In this document: in pieces, positions 34,855 to 43,638 of the stretch
Position numbering within the stretch: the stretch's first letter is position 1
Layout: each line of letters opens with the position of its first letter
Program-made: the position numbers and the translations under genes
Source: Catenovulum agarivorans YM01
GTDB taxonomy: Bacteria; Pseudomonadota; Gammaproteobacteria; Enterobacterales; Alteromonadaceae
Direction of reading: 5' to 3'
DNA: 64,000 nt
Assembly: GCF_000281085.1 (NCBI RefSeq)
Contig: NZ_JH767535.1
Coordinates: 65,882-129,881 of the forward strand
Notes under the pieces: model-generated
The model's database searches: none
Seen by the model: the letters and a program-made list of their open reading frames with translations, nothing else
Told to the model about the DNA's origin: nothing

Positions 34855-37629
34855 ATGAATCCGGTTTTGAGTTGTAGCGGAGTCGCGCTGACATTTCTTC
34901 TTTTGTTTGGGTGTACACAAGACACGCAAACAAACGATGAGTCAGGAAAACAATTAGATCCTGTGTTGGTTGAATACCCTGTGGTGTTTTTACAGCGCAG
35001 CGTCAGCTATTCGGTTGACGACCAAACGATTCAAGCCAGTCATGAGTTTTTAAACCCTACTAAATTTAACCCAGGTGCTGCTATTTGGCTTAAGCACAAT
35101 GCCTCGGTTCTATCGAAAGCGACAAATATCAGTGATGCTTTTTTTCAACAGTATTTTGGCGAAAATGCTGTATTCGATATTAAAGATTTAACCTTAGCGC
35201 CAAATGGCGACGAGTTGCTCTTTTCGCTAAAAGTACAATTTACCGGTGATGATGTAGCAGAGTTAAACGAGCAACAAACCTGGAATATTTGGTCGTATCA
35301 ACATTCGAGTAAAACTTTTTATCCAATTATTCAAAGTGACGAAATTGCCAATTTAGCCGATGATTTTTCGCCGAAATATTTACCGGATGGCCGCATTGTT
35401 TTTGCTTCTACCCGCCAGCAAACATCAAAAGCCTTGTTGCTTGACGAAGGCAGGCCACAGTATTTAGCACTAAATGATAGGCGTGATGCAACGTCAATAA
35501 ACTTACATGTTATGGATGATTTGGGGCAAAACATTCAGCAAATCACCTTTAATATGAATCACGATTTGTATCCGCATGTTTTGGACGACGGTAGTATTTT
35601 ATATAACCGTTGGGATACCAATGGTAATAATCGCATCAGCTTGTATCGAGTAAATCCTGACGGTAGCGAAAATTCTTATGTTTATGGTTGGTCTACCGAG
35701 CAACATAGCATTAATGAAAACTTAGAGTTACCCAGCCGTTTTCGCCGTTTTATCAATATGGATGATGGCAATTTATTATGGTTAGCCGAGCAAGAAGCAG
35801 ACAGCGAATTTAAAATTATCCCTATTCTATTAAATATCAATGATTATGTTGAAGATAATTTAGATATTACCGCTGAGGATATTGAAACCGCATCAACGCA
35901 AAAATACCCCTTGCTCAGCCAATTTAATTTTGATTTTAATCTGGCAGATGAAGACTTAACCACTTACTCGGGTCAGTTGGCAGATTTATTCCCTATGCAG
36001 GATGGCAGCGGCCGTTTGTTATTAAGCTTGAGTTTATGTCGGGTTATCCACCAAGAAAAAGTAAAAACTTGTCAACAAGTTAAAGATGTAGCTGCTGAGG
36101 AATATCAACTAGCGCCGCCAGCTTACGAGTTATGGTTGTACGATCCAACCAACAAAACTCAGCAGTTAGTGAATCGCAGCACATCAAATACCCAAGCAGA
36201 GCAAACCGAGCAAAGTGAATCTACTAACCAAGTAGAAAATCAGATTATTGAACAAGCTTTTGTGATGCAGCCTTACGTAGCGCCAGCGATTAAAAATACA
36301 GATGGGAATATCTCGCCTGAGTTGGCCGCGGAAAACTTGGGGGTATTAGATATCGCCAGTGTGTTTGATATGGATGGAGAGCTTGATTACGGCAGTTCAA
36401 TTGGCCAGTTACAAGATTTAACTTTGCACAATCAAAACGATATGCCGGTTAAAATGGTACGTTTTATTCGTGGTGTGCCAATGCCGCCGCGAGATGTACG
36501 CACAATCCGAGGGACTGATTTTGGCCGTAGCTCGGGTCAACTTATGCGCGAAATTATTGGTTATGCGCCAATTGAGCCAGATGGTTCAGTAAAAGTTACT
36601 TTACCAGCCAATACACCTTTTATGCTGAGTTTGGTAGATGAAAATGGTCAACGTATTGGTAGACGCCATCAGCATTGGATAAGCTTAACCGCGGGGGAAA
36701 CGCTCAAATGTACAGGCTGTCATGACAGAAATACCCCATCAACCCATGGCAGGTTAGATAGCCAAGTTGAGCCAATTAATTCGGGTGCTGCAGCAAGTGG
36801 TGCTTTTAACGCTGGCAAAACAGATTTAACCGCAGAAATTGGCGAAACAATGGCACAAACTAAATGGCGGCTTTTAGGCGCACAATTTGTTAAAGCGGAT
36901 ATGCAGTTAACCGATGTTTGGACAGACACCAGCAATAGTGCCGCACAGCCAGCGCTCGAACAAATAAACTTAGTTTATGCAGACTTACAAACGCCACAAC
37001 CTGAAGGTGTTGTATGTTTTAGCCAATGGCAATTTTATTGCCGCATCTCAATTAATTACCCATGGCATATTCAGCCTATTTGGGACTTATCACGTGAAGT
37101 TTTTGACCCTACAACCCTAGATGATGAAAACCCTGTGGTGATAGGCAATAATCAATGTACCGCCTGCCATGCAGCTCAAGATGCAGATGGTTTAGCACAA
37201 GTACCGCCAGGGCAATTAGACTTAAGCAATAGTGCATCAACTGAGCAAGCGCGTCACTTTACCAGCTATCGAGAACTTATGTTTAATGATGTTGAACAAG
37301 AGGTTGTGGACGGTATTTTGCAAGACAAACTTATTCAACAAACCGATGGTGACGGTAACCCATTATTCGAAGTTGACGAAGAAGGGGAGTTGATTTTAGA
37401 TGAAAATGAGCAGCCTATTCCTGTATTAACCACCATTCCTGTACGCAATATTCTCTCAACGGGTGGGGCACGTAGCAGTTCAAGGTTTTTCCAGTTATTC
37501 AGCGAATTTGATGCCGACAGCCAAACGGTTGATCACACAAACATGCTTAGCCCAGCAGAGTTAAGACTGATCTCTGAATGGTTAGATTTGGGCGGTCAGT
37601 ATTACAACAATCCATTTTATCCTCAATAA
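34855..37629 (+). CDS. HzsA-like di-haem lipoprotein with TolB-type propeller
   Basis: A 924-aa lipoprotein with lipobox LFGC near residue 18. The N-terminal two thirds show PD40/TolB-like propeller repeats (YLPDGRIVFASTRQ; LDDGSILYNRWDTNG). Two haem c motifs follow: CTGCH with its first Cys at residue 619 and CTACH at residue 768. The order resembles the hydrazine-synthase alpha-subunit-like (HzsA-related) family, which is widespread outside anammox bacteria and of unknown reaction there. Hydrazine chemistry should not be assumed. AAGGA before ATG 34855 and the lipobox fix the start; 30 upstream in-frame codons overlap repeat-derived DNA. Two beta-barrel genes follow. Confidence 0.8.
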   Translation: MNPVLSCSGVALTFLLLFGCTQDTQTNDESGKQLDPVLVEYPVVFLQRSVSYSVDDQTIQASHEFLNPTKFNPGAAIWLKHNASVLSKATNISDAFFQQYFGENAVFDIKDLTLAPNGDELLFSLKVQFTGDDVAELNEQQTWNIWSYQHSSKTFYPIIQSDEIANLADDFSPKYLPDGRIVFASTRQQTSKALLLDEGRPQYLALNDRRDATSINLHVMDDLGQNIQQITFNMNHDLYPHVLDDGSILYNRWDTNGNNRISLYRVNPDGSENSYVYGWSTEQHSINENLELPSRFRRFINMDDGNLLWLAEQEADSEFKIIPILLNINDYVEDNLDITAEDIETASTQKYPLLSQFNFDFNLADEDLTTYSGQLADLFPMQDGSGRLLLSLSLCRVIHQEKVKTCQQVKDVAAEEYQLAPPAYELWLYDPTNKTQQLVNRSTSNTQAEQTEQSESTNQVENQIIEQAFVMQPYVAPAIKNTDGNISPELAAENLGVLDIASVFDMDGELDYGSSIGQLQDLTLHNQNDMPVKMVRFIRGVPMPPRDVRTIRGTDFGRSSGQLMREIIGYAPIEPDGSVKVTLPANTPFMLSLVDENGQRIGRRHQHWISLTAGETLKCTGCHDRNTPSTHGRLDSQVEPINSGAAASGAFNAGKTDLTAEIGETMAQTKWRLLGAQFVKADMQLTDVWTDTSNSAAQPALEQINLVYADLQTPQPEGVVCFSQWQFYCRISINYPWHIQPIWDLSREVFDPTTLDDENPVVIGNNQCTACHAAQDADGLAQVPPGQLDLSNSASTEQARHFTSYRELMFNDVEQEVVDGILQDKLIQQTDGDGNPLFEVDEEGELILDENEQPIPVLTTIPVRNILSTGGARSSSRFFQLFSEFDADSQTVDHTNMLSPAELRLISEWLDLGGQYYNNPFYPQ

Positions 37630-37646
37630 AGGAATAAAAGTTAACT

Positions 37647-38414
37647 ATGCAAAGTATGGATAAAATGATTAAACAATTAGCACTGCTTTTATTGATGTTT
37701 TTGAGTTTACCTGCGTGGGTAAATGCACAAACAACTAACAGTGAACAAGGCAATACACTTGAAGTAAATGTAGCTTTTGTCGAATTACATTCAGGCCCTG
37801 GTTGGGCATATCCAGTCACCAATGTAATAGAAAAAGGTGAAATGCTCAGTATTGAGCGCAAACGTGGATCTTGGATAAAAGTAATAGACAGGCGTACAAA
37901 CCAAGGTTGGGTGCATATAGATGCATTTAAACAACTAACCACAGCAACACAAAAAATATCAGATTTAGCCATCAGCCAAGATGATTATTTAGCGCGTGAT
38001 TGGGAAGTTGGTGTATTGTTTGGACAAATGCAAGAAGCGACATATTACAGCTTAAATTTGAGCTACCAGTTTGACGCAAGTGTTGCCGCCGAGCTAACTG
38101 CAGGTAAGGTTTTAGGGCAAAGCTCTAATAGTGATATTTATAGTTTGCAACTGACTATGCATTTGTTCCCTGATTGGACGGTAACACCATATGTATCAGC
38201 TGGTGGCGGTTACATGCATATTCAGCCGCATTCAGTGTTGGCACAAGCAGAAACACGTAGCCACACGCTAATGTTAGCGGCGTTTGGTTTGAAATATCAT
38301 TTGGCAAGAAACTTTGTCATTCGCGCTGAAGCACAGCAAGCTTTGGCATTAACAGATCGTGATTTAAATGAAGATTTAACCATATGGAAACTTGGGATAA
38401 GCGCATTTTTCTAA
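37647..38414 (+). CDS. SH3-domain outer-membrane beta-barrel protein
   Basis: A 255-aa secreted protein with signal peptide ending VNAQ. A bacterial SH3 domain at about 35-95 includes VELHSGPGWAYPVTNVIEKG and QGWVHIDAF, often peptidoglycan binding. It is followed by an eight-stranded-type beta-barrel of about 145 residues ending in the outer-membrane signal ISAFF. It probably links cell wall and outer membrane. The 3' end overlaps the next barrel gene by 31 bases. Confidence 0.82.
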   Translation: MQSMDKMIKQLALLLLMFLSLPAWVNAQTTNSEQGNTLEVNVAFVELHSGPGWAYPVTNVIEKGEMLSIERKRGSWIKVIDRRTNQGWVHIDAFKQLTTATQKISDLAISQDDYLARDWEVGVLFGQMQEATYYSLNLSYQFDASVAAELTAGKVLGQSSNSDIYSLQLTMHLFPDWTVTPYVSAGGGYMHIQPHSVLAQAETRSHTLMLAAFGLKYHLARNFVIRAEAQQALALTDRDLNEDLTIWKLGISAFF

Positions 38415-39019
38415 ATAAAATTTTGCCAATGGTATGTGTGTTGGCAATGGCAGTGTTTGCCACACAAGTGCAAGCTGAAGATGAAAAAACAACTCGTGAG
38501 ATAACTTTAGATAAGCTCGACGATGAAAATTTTTCTATTGGTGTGCAGGCAGGCATATTAAGCATCGAAGATTTTGGTTCAGACACTTGGTATCAAGCCA
38601 ATTTAAGTTATCACTTAAATGAGTTTTTCTACTTCAAGGCTAATTACGCGCAAGGTGAAGGGGGATTAACTAGCTTTGAAAAGCTCGCTAATGTGTCGCC
38701 TTTGTTAGACGACGAGCAAAGAAAACTGAAATATTATGGGTTAAATGTCGGTTATAACCTAATGCCAGGCGAAGTGTTTATTACTCCCGAACTTGCATTT
38801 AATAGTGCATTTTCCTTCGAATTAGGTGGGGGCAATGTGCAATTTGCAGGGCAAGACCAATTTGCATTAGCGATTGCTAGCCAATTTCGGGTGTTTTTAA
38901 CCGACTGGCTTGCATGGGATATCTCAATGCAAAACTTAATTTTTGATACTCAAATTACTGGTGTGAATAAAACCACCCACAACTTGAGTTTTAATACTGG
39001 ATTTTCAATTTATTTTTAA
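38384..39019 (+). CDS. Outer-membrane beta-barrel protein
   Basis: A 211-aa protein with a signal peptide ending VQAED and alternating strand pattern, terminating in GFSIYF as outer-membrane proteins do. It lacks the SH3 domain of the preceding gene but its barrel (QANLSYHLNEFFYFKANYAQ) is similar, so the two may be paralogues. The start within the end of the preceding gene is uncertain: the first ATG gives a good positively charged signal-peptide N-region. It precedes tlpA by 11 bases in what looks like one operon. Confidence 0.8.
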   Translation: METWDKRIFLNKILPMVCVLAMAVFATQVQAEDEKTTREITLDKLDDENFSIGVQAGILSIEDFGSDTWYQANLSYHLNEFFYFKANYAQGEGGLTSFEKLANVSPLLDDEQRKLKYYGLNVGYNLMPGEVFITPELAFNSAFSFELGGGNVQFAGQDQFALAIASQFRVFLTDWLAWDISMQNLIFDTQITGVNKTTHNLSFNTGFSIYF

Positions 39020-39030
39020 CGGGTTGCAAA

Positions 39031-39561
39031 ATGACTTTAGCGATAAATAACTATCTAAATAAATTTAAAAAAGGCTGTAAAGCTGCGCTTGTATCCATCA
39101 GTTTATTGGCTGTGGCAAACAACGCATGGGCGTTAGAAGAAAACCAACCAGCACCAGATTTCACATTAAAAACGGTTGCAGGTAACAACGTAAAATTGTC
39201 TGAACAAAAAGGACAAATTATATTGCTGAACTTTTGGGCATCATGGTGTGGCCCTTGCCGCAAAGAAATGCCAGCACTAGAAGATTTACATCAGCAATTT
39301 AGTGATTTAGGTGTTGCTGTTTGGGGCGTTAATGTTGAGCAAGACCCAGAGCCGGGCAAAGGCTTTTTAAAAGAAATTGAAGTGTCTTTCCCTATTATGT
39401 TTGATAGCGAAAATACTGTAACTGCAGCCTATGAAGTTGCCGCTATGCCAACAACAATTTTAATTGATAGAGATGGCAAAGTAAGAGCCGAATTTAAAGG
39501 ATATAAAGCAGGTTATGAAAAGAAATATGCTAAAGCAATTAAGCAGCTTATTCGTGAATAA
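39031..39561 (+). CDS. TlpA-family periplasmic thiol-disulfide oxidoreductase
   Basis: A 176-aa thioredoxin-fold protein with an N-terminal membrane or signal segment ending near AWA. The redox motif WCGPC places the active cysteines at residues 73 and 76; the cis-proline is in AAMPTTILID. Such proteins reduce apocytochrome haem-binding cysteines or other envelope thiols. Neighbours carry CxxCH haem sites and a CGC-tailed lipoprotein, so a local client is likely. The 3' end overlaps the DUF4266 gene by 47 bases. Confidence 0.9.
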   Translation: MTLAINNYLNKFKKGCKAALVSISLLAVANNAWALEENQPAPDFTLKTVAGNNVKLSEQKGQIILLNFWASWCGPCRKEMPALEDLHQQFSDLGVAVWGVNVEQDPEPGKGFLKEIEVSFPIMFDSENTVTAAYEVAAMPTTILIDRDGKVRAEFKGYKAGYEKKYAKAIKQLIRE

Positions 39562-39781
39562 ACTTGCCATAATGGTTTTATTAATTAGCTGTAGTGCTAT
39601 TTCTGGCTGCAGTTCTATAAAACCTTGGGTACAACCTTACGAGCGGCAAAACTTAGCTGATCCTATCATGAGTGCAAGTCGCCATGGTATTGCAGCAAGC
39701 CATGCCGCGCACGTATACGAAGCTAGGGAAGCTGCGCGTGGCGCAGAAGGCACTGGAGGCGGTGGTTGTGGCTGTAACTAA
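39515..39781 (+). CDS. DUF4266 small lipoprotein with Gly/Cys tail
   Basis: An 88-aa lipoprotein with lipobox ISGC at about residue 32. The mature part is about 57 residues with a conserved WVQPYERQNLADPIM segment. It ends in a glycine-rich tail finishing GGGGCGCN, with two cysteines one residue apart. These are DUF4266 features, and the family lies next to DUF3570 genes as here. The tail cysteines could be a redox pair, metal site or modification site; nothing in sequence decides this. The start lies within tlpA, indicating coupling. ATG 39527 is an alternative start. Confidence 0.85.
   Translation: MKRNMLKQLSSLFVNKLAIMVLLISCSAISGCSSIKPWVQPYERQNLADPIMSASRHGIAASHAAHVYEAREAARGAEGTGGGGCGCN
39755..39759 (+). 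promoter_or_regulatory. Ribosome binding site inside the DUF4266 coding end
   Basis: GGAGG lies eight bases before GTG 39768 and is formed by the glycine codons of the upstream gene's tail. It selects GTG 39768 as the DUF3570 start and makes an in-frame upstream ATG at 39672 unlikely. Confidence 0.6.
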
Positions 39782-40922
39782 ACACTTGTTTAACTTCATT
39801 CAGTTATTGCTGACAACTCTAACTCTGTTGTTATCCAGCACAGTTAAAGCCGCAGTTTTAGAAGATGATAAAGTTGAAGTTATGTACCACAGTTATGAAG
39901 GTGGTGGCATGAAAATAGACGGTCCAGCTGTACTTATTCGCAAAAAAGCCTCTGAGTCGTTTGCTGTCAGTGCATTTTATTATGCTGATACCATAAGCTC
40001 GGCCTCTGTGGATGTAATGAGTACCGCCAGCCCGTATGAAGAAGAGCGTGACGAGCTAAATTTAGGTTTTGAATACCTAAATAACAAAACTCAAATGACC
40101 TTATCGCTGCGTCAAAGTGAAGAAGATGATTACCTAGCTCAGTCAGTTAGTTTTAATGTATCACACGATACTTTTGGTGATTTAACAACAGTTCAACTTG
40201 GTATTTCCTATGGGGATGATGAAGTAAAGCGCAATGGCGACGACAATTTTATCGCGCAAACCCAAAGCTACCGAGTTCGCACTGGCATCAGTCAAATTTT
40301 AACTTCCAATTTAATTGCGAGCTTCGAATTAGAAGCAATCGCTAGCAACGGCTTTTTAAACAATCCATATCGAGCTGTCCGTTTTATTGATGAAGAATCA
40401 GAATCGGGTGTCGGTTACCAACCAGAGGTTTATCCAGAAACGCGTAACTCTCTAGCTGGTAAATTATCACTACGTTATTTTCTGCCTTGGCGAGCCGCAG
40501 TTGTGCTGAGCTATCGCGGTTTTAAAGATAGCTGGGATATTCAAGCATCTGATTACGAAATTTTGTTTCGCCAACCCATTTTTACCGATTGGGAATTTGA
40601 ATTAAAAACGCGTCATTATCAGCAAACTCAAGCTGAGTTTTATCAAGATTTATACCCATATCGCAACGCACAAAATTACTTAGCACGCGACAAAGAGCTG
40701 AGTGAATTTACTGATACCACAATTGGTGCAAGTTTAACTTACATTGTACCCAAAGCTTATCAGCCCTTTGATTGGCCAGCAGAAATGAGTGTGCAGTGGG
40801 ACAGAATTGATTTTGATTATCATAATTTTAGAGACACTCAACAGCAAGCGCCGATAGGTGAAGAGCCTTTGTATCAGTTTTCCGCTGATGTTATTCGTGT
40901 GTTTGCCAGCATTTATTTTTAA
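39768..40922 (+). CDS. DUF3570 outer-membrane-like protein
   Basis: A 384-aa protein with signal peptide cleaved near VKA-AV when started at GTG 39768. The body has the DUF3570 hallmark EVMYHSYEGGGMKIDGPAVL and ends ADVIRVFASIYF, an outer-membrane beta-barrel pattern. DUF3570 proteins occur with DUF4266 lipoproteins and often ApbE or TlpA proteins, and three of those types lie in this window. Function is unknown. The N-terminus overlaps the DUF4266 gene by 14 bases, so they are probably made in fixed ratio. Confidence 0.86.
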   Translation: MAVTKHLFNFIQLLLTTLTLLLSSTVKAAVLEDDKVEVMYHSYEGGGMKIDGPAVLIRKKASESFAVSAFYYADTISSASVDVMSTASPYEEERDELNLGFEYLNNKTQMTLSLRQSEEDDYLAQSVSFNVSHDTFGDLTTVQLGISYGDDEVKRNGDDNFIAQTQSYRVRTGISQILTSNLIASFELEAIASNGFLNNPYRAVRFIDEESESGVGYQPEVYPETRNSLAGKLSLRYFLPWRAAVVLSYRGFKDSWDIQASDYEILFRQPIFTDWEFELKTRHYQQTQAEFYQDLYPYRNAQNYLARDKELSEFTDTTIGASLTYIVPKAYQPFDWPAEMSVQWDRIDFDYHNFRDTQQQAPIGEEPLYQFSADVIRVFASIYF

Positions 40923-40972
40923 GTGCCCAAAGCCAGGTAGCCATAACTAGTATTAGAGGCAAGGAACAGGAT

Positions 40973-41512
40973 ATGAAAATGTATAAGCAGTTATTAAAAG
41001 TAGTTTTGGTGGTTAGCAGCATCAGTTTTGCCAGCAGCTTTTTTAATATAGCTATGGCAAATAACAGTGAGTTGAATCAATCAATTCAAGATCTCAAACA
41101 ACAAGTATTAGAGCTCAATCGCAAACTGTTTATTTTAGAAGAAGATTTATTGTTTCCTGCAAGTAACCAATTAGCGGTATTTATTTCATTAGACGTCGGC
41201 CAGTTTTTTAAGTTAGACAGTGTTGAGCTTAAACTAAACGACCAACCCATTGCAGGCACCTTGTACACCGACAGGCAGCGTACAGCGCTTGAACAAGGTG
41301 GTATTCAAAAACTCTTTATTGGCAATATCAAAGAGGGTGAGCATAACTTAACTGCGTTTTTTATTGGTTTAGACAAACAAGGCAATAACATTAAAAAAGC
41401 TAAACAGTTTAGTTTTGAAAAGCTTGATGAAGCCAGCATGATTGAGTTCAAGCTGGTGGATGATACTGGCAGCCAGCAAGCTAAAGTTGAAGTGGAAGAG
41501 TGGGTGCTATAA
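40973..41512 (+). CDS. Secreted coiled-coil protein, first gene of the ExbBD-type cluster
   Basis: A 179-aa protein with signal peptide ending AMANN. A short coiled coil (about residues 28-58, LNQSIQDLKQQVLELNRKL) is followed by a beta-rich domain with LAVFISLDVGQFFKLDSVEL. Nothing indicates DNA binding. AAGGA upstream supports the ATG. The next gene starts three bases after the stop, so it belongs with the TPR/ExbBD genes. I do not recognise a characterised family. Confidence 0.75.
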   Translation: MKMYKQLLKVVLVVSSISFASSFFNIAMANNSELNQSIQDLKQQVLELNRKLFILEEDLLFPASNQLAVFISLDVGQFFKLDSVELKLNDQPIAGTLYTDRQRTALEQGGIQKLFIGNIKEGEHNLTAFFIGLDKQGNNIKKAKQFSFEKLDEASMIEFKLVDDTGSQQAKVEVEEWVL

Positions 41513-41514
41513 AT

Positions 41515-43638
41515 ATGGATTTGGGGCGCGGAATAAGCTTTCAAATAAATAATTTGCAGTGCACTTGTTTACGAGAAATTGCTTTGCAAAAAGCTGGTTT
41601 AATCACAAAGCTAAAACAAGTTATGCTACTCGTCTTTGCGCTAATACTCGCTCTTTCTACAAGCCCCAAGACTTTCGCAGATGAGGCAATAGCAAAAAAC
41701 ACGACCAAGCTCAATAAAACAGCCATTGCCGATAAAATTTATCGCCAAGCTCGCTATCTACAACAAGTAGGCGAAGTGTCCAACGCCGTTGTTTTATTAG
41801 AAAAGTTTAAGCATAAACAACTTAAACATGATCAGTTATTAGCCGAATTGTATTTACAGCTGAATATGCCGTGGCAAGCACAAAGCAGCATTCAACAATA
41901 TCAATTTTCGCAAACCGATAACCGCAGTAAAACCCAAGTTTTGTTGGCAGATGTTTTTTTAGGTCTAACCCAAGTTGCACTCGGCCAAAAAGACTTAATC
42001 AGCGCAACCTTTTATTTAGAGCAAATTAATAAGCCGCAGCAACTAACAAACAAACAGCAAGCTTTGTTCTTAAATTTGGCGCAAGTTATTTATTGGCCAA
42101 ACATAGGCTCTGACAGTGAAACTATTGCTCAGTTAGTTGCAGCTAAAAACATTAAAAATGATAAAAAAGAGACAAAGCTAGCGGATTTAACCAACCAACT
42201 TAACCAAGTGGTGTATCAGTATCAGCAGCAAAACTACCAACAAGCAGCTACCCAGATAACGGCTTGGTTTGCACGAGTAAAAGATTTCAATCTAGATGAT
42301 TTAGAGAATAGTAGCTCGCTACAAACGAGCCCTCGTAAAACCTTTGAAAACCTAATTGCTTACGCGTCTATCATTCGTAGCCAAATTTCTTTCGCTCAAG
42401 GGCAATTTTTGCAAGCAAAACAACAATTAGAAAACTTTGCCCGCGACAATGTATTTAGCCAGCACGCACTATATTTATACGCGTTAACTTTAATGCAAAT
42501 GAACGAATTAGCCGCAAGCGAAGCTGCTTTAAACTTGCATAAACAAGAATTTGGCATTAGCCATTATTATTGGTTAAACATGCCATTGCTCGCACAAAAA
42601 TGGCAACAGCAACAACAATATGTGCGTGCTTTTAATGTATATCAGCAACTTGAAACAGAAATAACCCAAGCAATTAAACAATTACCCAGCTCACAACAGC
42701 AAATGTTAGTTGCTGGTATTTCTCAAGCACCATCGACTAACTCTAACTCTGTTCCAGAACCAGATATTTGGCACAGTTTAGCCATGCAAAATAATGGGGT
42801 AGCAGGAGCAAAGCAATTAATTAACCAAGTCAGTCAATTAGATGCTTTGTTAGCTGCGCTTAAAGTAAAAATTGAGTGGTTTGATTATTTGCTTGAGGTA
42901 CAGCAAAAGCGCTTTACCCGTATTGCAGATTCAGTGCAACAAGCAGAATTGCAGCAACAGATTGGTCAACTAACTGCTAAATTAACTGAGTTTAACCAAG
43001 AGCTTGCTATAGTTGAAAATATTGGCGCAAACACAGCTGATTCAAACCTGCAACAAACACCACTTGAGCTGTTAAATCAGTTGAGTAAAACATTAGAGCC
43101 ACAACAAGCAGTTTGGTTAGCTGATTTTAATCGTAGCCAGCAAATTATCGATAGCCGCCCTAATGAAAAGAAAGATGCCAAGAAAAAAGCGCGATACCAA
43201 CAAAGGCTAGATAAAGTTGCGGCTGTATTGTATTGGCAAGTACACCAACAATTACCCGAGCGTAGTTGGCAGTACAAAAAGGCATTGCTGCAAATTGAAA
43301 AAACTTTAGCCGAGCTTAGTCAACAAGAACAAAGGTTGCAAAGTTTAACCAGCGAGCAGTTTAAACTCAATCAGTACAAAAGTGACTTTGCCCAAATTCA
43401 GCAAAGTTATCAGCACATTGTTCAGTTAACCGAGCTGAGCAAACAGCAAGTAACTCAGCAATATCAAACAGAGGTACAAGCTTTTTATCAGCAACAGCAA
43501 CGCATGTTGGAACAAGCCTTGTTAACCACTCAACAAGCAATTGCACACTTATTGGAAAACTTACCAGAGCGAGCAGAGCACAAAAACCAAGCTGGCACAA
43601 TCGAATTAGATTCAGCTGGGAGTGTCAATGATGTTTAA
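41515..43638 (+). CDS. Large periplasmic coiled-coil/TPR-like protein
   Basis: A 707-aa protein, very rich in Gln, with one hydrophobic N-terminal segment (LLVFALILALSTS, near residues 37-49 if started at ATG 41515). It continues with TPR-like helical pairs at about 60-400 and long coiled-coil heptads from about 420 to the end. The starting ATG lies two bases after the previous stop. A later ATG just before the hydrophobic segment is a possible shorter start. Position and architecture resemble the large TPR proteins of Agl/Glt-type envelope machines, but identity is low-complexity biased. Confidence 0.72.
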   Translation: MDLGRGISFQINNLQCTCLREIALQKAGLITKLKQVMLLVFALILALSTSPKTFADEAIAKNTTKLNKTAIADKIYRQARYLQQVGEVSNAVVLLEKFKHKQLKHDQLLAELYLQLNMPWQAQSSIQQYQFSQTDNRSKTQVLLADVFLGLTQVALGQKDLISATFYLEQINKPQQLTNKQQALFLNLAQVIYWPNIGSDSETIAQLVAAKNIKNDKKETKLADLTNQLNQVVYQYQQQNYQQAATQITAWFARVKDFNLDDLENSSSLQTSPRKTFENLIAYASIIRSQISFAQGQFLQAKQQLENFARDNVFSQHALYLYALTLMQMNELAASEAALNLHKQEFGISHYYWLNMPLLAQKWQQQQQYVRAFNVYQQLETEITQAIKQLPSSQQQMLVAGISQAPSTNSNSVPEPDIWHSLAMQNNGVAGAKQLINQVSQLDALLAALKVKIEWFDYLLEVQQKRFTRIADSVQQAELQQQIGQLTAKLTEFNQELAIVENIGANTADSNLQQTPLELLNQLSKTLEPQQAVWLADFNRSQQIIDSRPNEKKDAKKKARYQQRLDKVAAVLYWQVHQQLPERSWQYKKALLQIEKTLAELSQQEQRLQSLTSEQFKLNQYKSDFAQIQQSYQHIVQLTELSKQQVTQQYQTEVQAFYQQQQRMLEQALLTTQQAIAHLLENLPERAEHKNQAGTIELDSAGSVNDV

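Noticed and set aside
34855-37629. A hydrazine-forming (anammox) enzyme
   Set aside because: Only one HzsA-like gene is present, with no HzsB/C-like partners. HzsA-related proteins are common in ordinary heterotrophs.
37547-37972. 141-codon leftward frame across the HzsA-like/SH3 gene junction
   Set aside because: It overlaps two well-supported genes on the other strand and shows no family motifs or start site.
39672-39767. N-terminal extension of the DUF3570 protein from an upstream ATG
   Set aside because: It lies within the DUF4266 gene and would put about 32 residues before the signal peptide; GTG 39768 has GGAGG at the right distance.
40973-41512. AraC-type regulator as the first gene of the ExbBD cluster
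   Set aside because: The protein has a signal peptide, coiled coil and beta-rich domain with no helix-turn-helix, so a regulator label is not supported.
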